Origin: a virus
Length of the DNA: 53,337 nucleotides
Direction: 5' to 3' (one strand)
Virus record (IMG/VR): IMGVR_UViG_3300031999_000027
Span: 1 to 53,337 of that record
Both the position numbers and the translations under genes were made by a program. Below are positions 1-5,929 of the stretch, piece by piece (position 1 is the stretch's first letter; every line of letters begins with the position of its first letter). The notes under the pieces were generated by a model. The model was given only the letters and a program-made list of their open reading frames with translations. It was not told the origin of the DNA and made no database searches.

Positions 1-46
1 TAAGCGTGGCGTGGGTGGGAAATCAGAGAAGGGGGGAAAAAGTTAG

Positions 47-355
47 ATGGACATTTATATAATCATCAAAGTCGGGTATGAAGGGATAAATGGTATCCTT
101 AGAGGGTTTAATGACCCTAAACAAGCACTTCAATTCTATGAAGAGGAGAAAACACGAATCCTAGAAAGCAAAGATGAAGAATATTCGTTGATGGATGAGG
201 AGGATAATGAGATAATTCATCCGGGTCGCGGAGGTAACCGGAGAAAACGAAGAGCCGATAGACTTTGCATCCAGAAAGTAACTGATATAGAGCCAGCGAA
301 ATGTGTCTGCCGAGAACTAGGATTACACTCTAAAGAGGAGATGATTCTGTATTGA
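47..355 (+). CDS. Small acidic hypothetical protein, 102 aa
   Basis: I do not recognise a family. The ATG follows a G-rich Shine-Dalgarno stretch (GGGGGG near 32-37), and the reading frame is open for 102 codons. The N-terminus (hydrophobic IYIIIKV) suggests a beta strand, followed by a charged helix rich in Glu and Lys, a basic patch GRGGNRRKRR around residues 60-69, and a C-terminal CVC motif. It is the first gene of the leftward plus-strand block, only 46 nt from the window edge, so its promoter is not visible. An early, host-interacting or DNA-binding role is conceivable from the basic patch, but this is only inference. Confidence 0.6.
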   Translation: MDIYIIIKVGYEGINGILRGFNDPKQALQFYEEEKTRILESKDEEYSLMDEEDNEIIHPGRGGNRRKRRADRLCIQKVTDIEPAKCVCRELGLHSKEEMILY

Positions 356-392
356 TCTATTCGTCTTCTTGCGCTAAGGGAGGGGATGAGAA

Positions 393-587
393 ATGTCATT
401 CGTGAAGATTAAAGACAAACAGGGAATAATGAAGATTGACAACGGTGTTGATCTCAAGGCACAACTCGCTGATGGATCAATCAACGAGGGTGATCTCGTA
501 GCTAATGTTAAGCAATGGATGATAGCAGTTAAGGATGGTCAGGGTATCACGCTAGAGCCGATCAAGGTGAAAGATATCATCTGGTAG
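393..587 (+). CDS. Small hypothetical protein, 64 aa
   Basis: Unrecognised 64-residue protein with a strong Shine-Dalgarno (GGGAGGGGATGAG) directly upstream of the ATG. Alternating hydrophobic and charged residues suggest a small beta-rich fold. No cysteine cluster or membrane segment is present. It lies in a run of closely spaced short genes, as is common at the early end of viral genomes. No function is assigned. Confidence 0.6.
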   Translation: MSFVKIKDKQGIMKIDNGVDLKAQLADGSINEGDLVANVKQWMIAVKDGQGITLEPIKVKDIIW

Positions 588-611
588 GAAACGCGTAAGG
601 TGAGTAAACAA

Positions 612-794
612 ATGTCTAAGAGATTCGATATCTATGGGGGTTATAGCGGCATGGTTCTTCAAGCTCAGAGTGTGGGTGAAGAGGAAGTAAGGAAACGGTT
701 TGAGAACTACCTAAAGACATGTGATCATGGTTACGAAATAAAATTCGAGTGCATCAAGGAAGGATCATCTGATCATCTGACGTGCGAAGGGTGA
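612..794 (+). CDS. Small hypothetical protein, 60 aa
   Basis: Unrecognised protein. A GTG at 600 is in frame, but the GGTGA at 599-603 sits about eight bases before the ATG at 612 and looks like its Shine-Dalgarno, so I start at 612. The sequence is a mixed alpha/beta small domain (FDIYGGYSGMVLQAQSV) with two cysteines. No function is assigned. Confidence 0.55.
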   Translation: MSKRFDIYGGYSGMVLQAQSVGEEEVRKRFENYLKTCDHGYEIKFECIKEGSSDHLTCEG

Positions 795-853
795 GATGTC
801 GGACCTGGTGTAGTATTAGTAGTCGTAGTAGGATCAAGAGGTGAAAGTTAAAA

Positions 854-1207
854 ATGAAAATTGAAGTGTATGCAGAAGGAGAGCCGAGATCCGGAAAGAG
901 TTTCATCTTGGAACGGATCAAGGAAACGTTGAAGGCGTACGGCTTTGACGCGAACAATGTTGTTAATGTAACAGCGGATAAGGAGTTGTTAACATTGATT
1001 CGCGATGAGGATAGGCAACATTTTTTAACCGGGGATAGAAAACTGATCTTCGGAGACTGGGAGTTCGAGATAGACAAAGTGGGGCATCTGATGAAAGTAA
1101 TCCACGCGGGTGCGGTACTTGAGACGTCAGAGGTATGGGTGGGGTTGTTTGTTGACTCACTGATGGAGGTCAATTTGAACGCGGTATTGAAGAAGGTCTC
1201 GCCATGA
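854..1207 (+). CDS. Small P-loop protein, 117 aa
   Basis: The N-terminus carries a Walker A motif, GEPRSGKS at residues 9-16, preceded by a beta strand (KIEVYAE), as in P-loop NTPases. The protein is much shorter than an AAA+ or kinase domain. I see a possible second acidic strand (LIFGDWEF) but no clear Walker B. It may be a degenerate or minimal nucleotide-binding protein. The stop codon overlaps the next ATG (ATGA at 1204-1207), so the two are probably translationally coupled. A viral P-loop kinase or packaging-type role is not supported. Confidence 0.65.
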   Translation: MKIEVYAEGEPRSGKSFILERIKETLKAYGFDANNVVNVTADKELLTLIRDEDRQHFLTGDRKLIFGDWEFEIDKVGHLMKVIHAGAVLETSEVWVGLFVDSLMEVNLNAVLKKVSP

Positions 1208-1488
1208 GTCTAAAAAATAAAATCGAAGAAGAACTAACGAAAGGATACAACTGGTGTTATTCACCTTTTAAGCCGCAAAACACCTCGGAGGTTGCTGGGA
1301 TGATAAACACAGGAATAAAACCAAATATACTTTCGATAATCGACGAGGCCAAGAAGGAGTTTCTTAATGTAATAGTCATTGACCCCAAGGAAAATGATTA
1401 TGAAACGAGCATCCCGCAGTCTTTAGAGCAGTACAAACAAGATGAAGCAATCTGGAACATCTTCAAGAAATGGTTTGGTGAATCTTGA
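1204..1488 (+). CDS. Hypothetical protein with C-terminal FKKWFG motif, copy 1
   Basis: A 94-residue protein of unknown function. Its central and C-terminal parts (IDEAKKEF, then W..FKKWFG) recur in the 76-residue protein encoded at 17231-17461. The DNA under these motifs is also very similar, so the two genes share ancestry. The C-terminus is an aromatic, amphipathic helix that could dock on a partner protein or membrane. Start ATG overlaps the stop of the P-loop gene; its own stop abuts the next start with no gap. Confidence 0.65.
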   Translation: MSLKNKIEEELTKGYNWCYSPFKPQNTSEVAGMINTGIKPNILSIIDEAKKEFLNVIVIDPKENDYETSIPQSLEQYKQDEAIWNIFKKWFGES

Positions 1489-1623
1489 ATGGCTGAGCAT
1501 CCCATTTGTCTAATGTACAAGTGCCCGGGTTACCCGTGTAAGATCTTGGATCCCGTGTTGGAGAACCCTGTGGTGTGCAATGAGAAGGGATTCTGGGAGA
1601 AGCACAAGGAGGAGAAGAAATGA
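1489..1623 (+). CDS. Cys-rich mini-protein, 44 aa
   Basis: A short gene whose ATG immediately follows the previous TGA. The product has four cysteines (CLMYKCPGYPC at residues 7-17, and a fourth near residue 30), a plausible zinc- or metal-binding knuckle, and a Lys/Glu-rich C-terminus. The C-terminal codons contain an AAGGAGGAG that serves as Shine-Dalgarno for the next start at 1620. Perfect packing into the operon supports it as a real gene. Confidence 0.55.
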   Translation: MAEHPICLMYKCPGYPCKILDPVLENPVVCNEKGFWEKHKEEKK

Positions 1624-1829
1624 GTAACAAACGACGGCTGGAAATATAAGAAAACCTTGCAGATGGTTTAGGATTCCTTATTTATGGTATAGCGCAGGTC
1701 TATGATATAGACCGAGAACTATTAGTGAAGACATCTATCAAGATGTTACATGTAGCAGAGGATGACGCGTCTAAACTGTTTAATATAGCTGACGGTGTGC
1801 GTTCAATACTGGAGAAGGTCAGTCTGTGA
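1620..1829 (+). pseudogene. Small gene interrupted by an in-frame TAA
   Basis: The ATG at 1620 has an excellent Shine-Dalgarno (AAGGAGGAG) but the frame stops after nine codons at TAA 1647-1649. The same frame then stays open for 59 more codons, reads like real protein (for example GLGFLIYGIAQVYDIDREL, then helical KMLHVAEDDASKLFNIADG) and ends in TGA overlapping the next ATG (TGATG). No standard start lies near the beginning of the second part. The simplest reading is a recent nonsense mutation in a gene of about 69 codons. Readthrough or a sequencing error are alternatives. Confidence 0.5.
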
Positions 1830-1996
1830 TGTTCTATATATGGAACAAGACGGGGTTCAGGAACCTCAAGAGAAAGAGAGTCTCTAGAGCTATCGAACAG
1901 GGTCATAGATTGTTTTATGGAACCGTAGAACATGAATTACGAGGATTAGATTCCTACGCTGTAGTAGAGGACATGAGAATCAAGAGGGGATACTGA
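1829..1996 (+). CDS. Small basic hypothetical protein, 55 aa
   Basis: Begins at an ATG overlapping the TGA of the interrupted gene. The N-terminal half is very basic (KTGFRNLKRKRVSRA), the C-terminal half mixed (YGTVEHELRGLDSYAVVEDM). This resembles many small viral nucleic-acid-binding or host-takeover proteins, but no family is recognised. The stop overlaps the next ATG (TGATG at 1994-1998). Confidence 0.5.
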   Translation: MFYIWNKTGFRNLKRKRVSRAIEQGHRLFYGTVEHELRGLDSYAVVEDMRIKRGY

Positions 1997-2139
1997 TGGA
2001 TTGGAAGTTTTCATTCCGTAGACTTTGGGAAAAATTTACAATCCAAAAATTTTCATTCCCTCCTACTACTACATTTGCCATCTTCCCTATTGTCCTGGAG
2101 ATCAGTCTTTCCAGTATCGACGACTTTATTAATGAGTAA
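1996..2139 (+). CDS. Small hypothetical protein, 47 aa
   Basis: Short aromatic/hydrophobic protein starting at an ATG coupled to the preceding stop. The N-terminus contains an imperfect internal duplication: FSFRRLWEKFTIQKFSF. The remainder (PTTTFAIFPIVLEISL) is hydrophobic but too short and polar-flanked to call a membrane helix firmly. No function is assigned. Confidence 0.4.
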   Translation: MDWKFSFRRLWEKFTIQKFSFPPTTTFAIFPIVLEISLSSIDDFINE

Positions 2140-2197
2140 TGGTGATCATTGAATGCATCAACTCTCAAACAACGAGAGATGCAAGGATTGAAAAGAA

Positions 2198-2473
2198 ATG
2201 CCAATAAGTCTAGACGAGTTCAAGAAGCTCGCACCGAAGGGAGAGAAATCTGCCACGGTGCCGACAGAGAAGCTCTTAGCTGAGCTTAAGAAACAGGGAA
2301 TGACAACTAAGGAGGTAGCGAAGCTCCTTGGTGTACAGTCTGGCACAGCGTACTCGAGGTTGGGAAAGCTCGAGAAGATCGGTGCTGTTCACAGAGGAAT
2401 GCAGGGCACTACATCCTACTGGGCAGCGAAGCCAGATTACGTCCCGAAACCTGAGACCGAGAAGGCCAAATAG
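2198..2473 (+). CDS. Winged-helix DNA-binding protein, 91 aa
   Basis: Residues 25-70 form a typical helix-turn-helix plus wing: a helix (EKLLAELKKQG), a recognition-type unit (TTKEVAKLLGVQSGTAYSRLGKLEKIGAV) and a wing (HRGMQGTTSYWAA). The N-terminus is a Lys-rich flexible segment and the C-terminus a charged tail. It lies just upstream of a second winged-helix protein, three nucleotides apart. Likely a viral transcription regulator of the MarR/ArsR-like size class, acting on early or replication promoters; the target is unknown. Confidence 0.75.
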   Translation: MPISLDEFKKLAPKGEKSATVPTEKLLAELKKQGMTTKEVAKLLGVQSGTAYSRLGKLEKIGAVHRGMQGTTSYWAAKPDYVPKPETEKAK

Positions 2474-2475
2474 AA

Positions 2476-2739
2476 TTGCCCATCGACTGGAGTAGTGTCT
2501 TAAGAGAACAAGCGTTATCCTGTGATGAGATCTCGAACAGAATCGGAAAAAGCAGGCCGACTACTCTTAAACTACTCCAGGAGGCAGTCATCAATAGTAT
2601 TCTCGATGCAAGGGTCAAAGATTCTATCGTTTTTTATTCACTCGCTTATAAGCCAGAATGTGGTGAATGTGAAACAGCCATGGAGAGCGAGTGTAGTAAG
2701 TGTTTCACAGCAGTAAGTAATACAAGGAAAGTGTTGTAA
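2476..2739 (+). CDS. Winged-helix plus zinc-ribbon protein, 87 aa
   Basis: Starts at TTG three bases after the preceding stop. The N-terminal half is a helix-turn-helix (EQALSCDEISNRIGKSRPTTLKLLQEA) and the C-terminal half carries CGEC and CSKC separated by seven residues, a compact zinc ribbon. This architecture is common in archaeal transcription factors and viral regulators. It may act together with the 91-residue winged-helix protein upstream. The TTG start is supported by the tight spacing and lack of another start. Confidence 0.65.
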   Translation: MPIDWSSVLREQALSCDEISNRIGKSRPTTLKLLQEAVINSILDARVKDSIVFYSLAYKPECGECETAMESECSKCFTAVSNTRKVL

Positions 2740-2741
2740 CA

Positions 2742-3911
2742 TTGTCGTATCCTGAAGAGCTAAAGGTCTGGTCGGAGAAACTCGGAGAGTCTGTTGAAGA
2801 CCTGCAGACGAAGTTCACCGAGGAAGTTGCCTTAGTCAAGAAAAACCATCCGGAGATGACACCGGAGGTCGTTGCGCTCAGAGCACTCAAGATCCTTTAT
2901 TCGAAGATCAAGTCTGATATGCGATCTCGAGCCGAGCCCTTTGACTTCGTTCCTGTAGGGGTTACATCGAAACGCGATATGAATGTTAGGAAGAAGGAAG
3001 ATCTCCTCGCGAAGTACGCGAACCCTGACACCCGGGAGGAAGCCTTAGCTGGTATCGATGGAATTAGAATCAAGGTAACGATCAACCAAGTGACGGGGGA
3101 TGAAACACCAATCGTCGTTGATGATCGTGAATGGATCGAGTTCCAAAGAGACGGCAAGGACGCTAAGTTCAAAAACAGAAGCTACGGAAAGGAACTAGCG
3201 GAAACCTGGGTTAGGGATGAGATCGCTATAGGGAAGCGGGCAAACTCAAACGAGGGGTTCCGGATACTGAGGATCAACTCATTGAAGAACCAAGCAGAGG
3301 GATATCCGAAACTTGGACAATCGATGCGGTCGAGGTTCACGGTTCGGAAGGAAGACGAACTCATCGTGGATCTACGATCCGTCGAACAGACCTCATGGAC
3401 GAATCTCATCATGATCCCAGGAGTGAAAGACGCCACGACTGAAGCCGGTATGTACGATCTCCTGGGGAAATTACCTGATTGGTTGAAGACATCACTTGGG
3501 AGTGAGGAACTGAAGGACATCCATGAGAAGTTCAAAGACGACTACTCGAGGGTAGCAATGATCGAGGGAGATGTCACGTATATAGGTCATGAGGCTAACG
3601 AGAACGGTTCCTTCATGATCGTCTTTGAGGATGAATCGAACTTTGACATAGAAAGTGAGGGCATACAGGGTTATATTCCGAAAGAGTTGGAACCCTGGAT
3701 ACAGTTTAGCCCTGGGACCCATGTAAGGGCACTAGTGCGCACTGGAGAAGGCAACGTCAGAGACCGTGATACAGGAGAGTTCATGAAGGACACCGAGGGT
3801 AACAACGTGAAGCGGATAATCTTCAATGTTCTCGGAATAGCCGCGGATCCCAGCATGAAAATTCCCTATGAGCCAGTAGTGGATGAGACTGAGTCAGTGA
3901 CCCAGTCTTAA
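2742..3911 (+). CDS. Putative RPA/SSB-like OB-fold protein, 389 aa
   Basis: A 389-residue protein starting at TTG. The N-terminal 65 residues are helical (YPEELKVWSEKLGESVEDL onward), followed by beta-rich stretches with the spacing of OB folds: the segment around DFVPVGVTS, the mid region, and RVAMIEGDVTYIGHEANENGSFMIVFEDES with IQGYIPKELEPWIQFSPGTHVRALV. This last pattern (strand, loop, strand, then an exit strand about 50 residues later) is typical of single-strand-binding OB domains. Its place directly before a RecA/Sak4-like ATPase and near PolB fits a replication or recombination SSB. I see no zinc finger. Family assignment is inferred from pattern, not an exact match. Confidence 0.55.
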   Translation: MSYPEELKVWSEKLGESVEDLQTKFTEEVALVKKNHPEMTPEVVALRALKILYSKIKSDMRSRAEPFDFVPVGVTSKRDMNVRKKEDLLAKYANPDTREEALAGIDGIRIKVTINQVTGDETPIVVDDREWIEFQRDGKDAKFKNRSYGKELAETWVRDEIAIGKRANSNEGFRILRINSLKNQAEGYPKLGQSMRSRFTVRKEDELIVDLRSVEQTSWTNLIMIPGVKDATTEAGMYDLLGKLPDWLKTSLGSEELKDIHEKFKDDYSRVAMIEGDVTYIGHEANENGSFMIVFEDESNFDIESEGIQGYIPKELEPWIQFSPGTHVRALVRTGEGNVRDRDTGEFMKDTEGNNVKRIIFNVLGIAADPSMKIPYEPVVDETESVTQS

Positions 3912-3949
3912 TCCATATCCCATTTTTCCTTTCAAACGGAACGAGTGAA

Positions 3950-4879
3950 TTGAGAGAGCACTTGATGTGGTTGAGTATGGCTCAAGAGATGAAGTTTGGT
4001 AAATCCGGTGATAAGGAATCTCCGGATCCCGTAATGAGAACAGTGTCAAAGGAACCTCCTAAGGATCCAAGGTTGTATTTCAAAGGAGGGTCTCAGGTGA
4101 AAGCGTTAAAGGGTCTCAGATTGGCTGTCTGGGGAGGGCCTGGAACTGGTAAATCGAACTTGTGTTTCACAATGCCTAAACCGATTAGGGCGATTAATAC
4201 TGACTTTGGGATGTATCCATTACTGGAGCAGAAAGAGTTCGCTCAATGGCTCAAGCCGAATCTCCTTGAGGATATGATTGAGATTGCGGAGATTGGTGCG
4301 ATGGATGAGTTCACAAAGGAACCGGATCCGTTGGCTTCGTTGACAGCAATCGAAGAAGCGTTGACGTCGTTAGTTGGAATGGAATTAGGCACAATATGTT
4401 TGGATTCAGGGTCTGATGTCTGGCAGTTCATCTCGCATTGGTTAGAAGAGGTAGCACATTTCCGGAGTGCGAAGACCGGAGATAAGTATCAATTCGAATG
4501 GGGGAAGGCTAATGCGAGATATCGATTAATAATGATGAGAATCGTTTCGAAACCGATTAATCTAGTGATCACTGGTCAATCATCGATTGTCTATCGTGAT
4601 GGCAATCCCACGGATGATCTAAAAGCCGATTGGATGAAGAAAACGCCGTATTGGGCGGATCTAGAGCTAGAGATGCAGAGGAGATCGGACAAAGTGTTCC
4701 AAGCGAAGGTTAGAAAATGCAGACTAGGAGCTAACAAGACTGATTTGATTATTAATCCCACATATGAGAATATAGTAAAGTGGGTAAGGACTGAGTTCCC
4801 GGAAAGAACTATCTACACACAAGGGATAACTTCGATCGATCAGGTGAATAACTCCCCAGAGGTGAAACCGATTGTTTGA
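3950..4879 (+). CDS. RecA/Sak4-like ATPase (AAA_24 type)
   Basis: The Walker A motif GGPGTGKS lies at residues 62-69 (counted from TTG 3950), and a strand with acidic end, ICLDS at 149-153, serves as Walker B. The sequence that follows Walker A (KPIRAINTDFG) and the region RLIMMRIVSKPINLVITGQSS match the phage AAA_24/Sak4 family of RecA-like proteins. These assist single-strand annealing and recombination with the cognate SSB. The gene follows the OB-fold protein, the usual neighbour of Sak4. An ATG at 3965 is an alternative start. The stop overlaps the next gene. Confidence 0.75.
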   Translation: MREHLMWLSMAQEMKFGKSGDKESPDPVMRTVSKEPPKDPRLYFKGGSQVKALKGLRLAVWGGPGTGKSNLCFTMPKPIRAINTDFGMYPLLEQKEFAQWLKPNLLEDMIEIAEIGAMDEFTKEPDPLASLTAIEEALTSLVGMELGTICLDSGSDVWQFISHWLEEVAHFRSAKTGDKYQFEWGKANARYRLIMMRIVSKPINLVITGQSSIVYRDGNPTDDLKADWMKKTPYWADLELEMQRRSDKVFQAKVRKCRLGANKTDLIINPTYENIVKWVRTEFPERTIYTQGITSIDQVNNSPEVKPIV

Positions 4880-5189
4880 TGATAACAAGACAACAATCCT
4901 CTGCGGTGGTTGTGGAGGCAAAGGATGGGTGGATTCCCAGTTCTATGGTCCTTGTACATGTCCCATTTGCAGGGGAACTGGTATGGCATATATCACTATA
5001 ATCAAGGATCAAGGGAATAACACTAAGATAATAGAATCAACCGGAGATAGTTTGAAATGGTCAGAGTTCAAGAAGCTCATAGAGAGCAAAGGTGTCAAAG
5101 ATGATGACCAGATCTGGTATATTGACATTTCATTCAACGAGCCGATTTCTATAGAGAAGGACGGCGCAAGATGGAGGATACATTCTTGA
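4872..5189 (+). CDS. DnaJ-type zinc-finger protein, 105 aa
   Basis: Residues 11-36 contain CGGCGGKGW and CTCPICRGTG, two CxxCxGxG knuckles as in the DnaJ central zinc-finger domain. The rest is a small alpha/beta domain (SEFKKLIESKGVKDDDQIWYIDISF). There is no J domain, so this is not a co-chaperone in the usual sense; such knuckles alone mediate protein or nucleic acid contacts. It starts at TTG overlapping the ATPase stop and overlaps the transglycosylase-like gene by 19 nt, suggesting it belongs to the same functional unit. Confidence 0.65.
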   Translation: MFDDNKTTILCGGCGGKGWVDSQFYGPCTCPICRGTGMAYITIIKDQGNNTKIIESTGDSLKWSEFKKLIESKGVKDDDQIWYIDISFNEPISIEKDGARWRIHS

Positions 5190-5896
5190 AGGTCTGCCTT
5201 ATCTCACCGGATTCATGGCTTCACACTAAAACTGATCTGCATTTTGTTCTCGCGCAAAGGTGTCTGCAATCGGATGTGTATAAGGACTTCTACGCACAAG
5301 AGGATAAGTTTAAGATTCTGGATCATGGGATCTATGAGTCTGATATGATGGAATTCGATGATACAATGAAGATTGCAGACGAGATATCCGCGAATGAGAT
5401 CATTCTTCCGGATGATATAATGAATCGAATGCCTATTGATTTTTACGAAGACCTGCTGGATTCGCTCCCGAAGAATTATCGGTATATGGTTGTGCCCCAA
5501 GGAGAAAATCCAGCAGAGTGGCGTGAATCTTATTTGGAGTTGAAGAAACTTCCGGTGGATACGATTGGGATTCCGATTTGGTTACATAAGGAGTTCCGAG
5601 CTAGGTCAACGATTGTCAATTACATGTTCAAAAGAGGAGAACTGGATATGTCTAAGGATCATCACCTCTTGGGGTTGGATAATTATTGGGAGCTGATCGA
5701 GTATCCATCAGGAATCATTCGAAGTGTTGACACCTCTTTGCCGTTCTCAATGGCCTGTTCTGGAGAGGTATCTAAATGGTTCGAAGAACCTCCGGAGCAT
5801 AAGAGAGTATCTGAGGATATACCACTGTTTGATGTTCCAAATGAGTTCCTGACACATGAGCTAAGTCTACTAGAGGTAGCATCAAGACTAGTCTAA
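5171..5896 (+). CDS. dpdA: TGT/DpdA-like 7-deazaguanine transglycosylase
   Basis: The 241-residue protein carries the spaced signatures of the tRNA-guanine transglycosylase TIM barrel. These are DHGIYES at 51-57, ILPDD at 78-82, VVPQGE at 107-112 followed by an IGIP strand, HLLGLDNYWEL at 165-175 and SVDTSLPF at 185-192. The last two correspond to the HLLGvG...DmFDcvlPTR region of TGT, making D187 the likely nucleophile. No zinc-binding Cys cluster or PUA domain is present, so a tRNA enzyme is unlikely. Phages and archaeal viruses with preQ0 genes use such short paralogues (DpdA types) to exchange guanine in DNA for a 7-deazaguanine. FolE, QueC, QueD and QueE are all in this window. The assignment is by motif plus context. 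Confidence 0.7.
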   Translation: MEDTFLKVCLISPDSWLHTKTDLHFVLAQRCLQSDVYKDFYAQEDKFKILDHGIYESDMMEFDDTMKIADEISANEIILPDDIMNRMPIDFYEDLLDSLPKNYRYMVVPQGENPAEWRESYLELKKLPVDTIGIPIWLHKEFRARSTIVNYMFKRGELDMSKDHHLLGLDNYWELIEYPSGIIRSVDTSLPFSMACSGEVSKWFEEPPEHKRVSEDIPLFDVPNEFLTHELSLLEVASRLV

Positions 5897-5929
5897 GGAG
5901 GGGTCATTATAGTTATCAAATGCGACCTG

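Noticed and set aside
754-1173. Minus-strand 139-codon frame
   Set aside because: Opposite the P-loop gene, which has a better start, coupling and motif; the frame is low-complexity Ser/Leu.
2139-2207. 22-codon frame starting at TAATG after the 47-residue gene
   Set aside because: No Shine-Dalgarno, overlaps the well-supported winged-helix gene start; kept out as probable chance.
5171-5896. Authentic tRNA-guanine transglycosylase
   Set aside because: Too short, with no zinc-binding cysteines or PUA domain; a DNA-acting DpdA-type role fits better.
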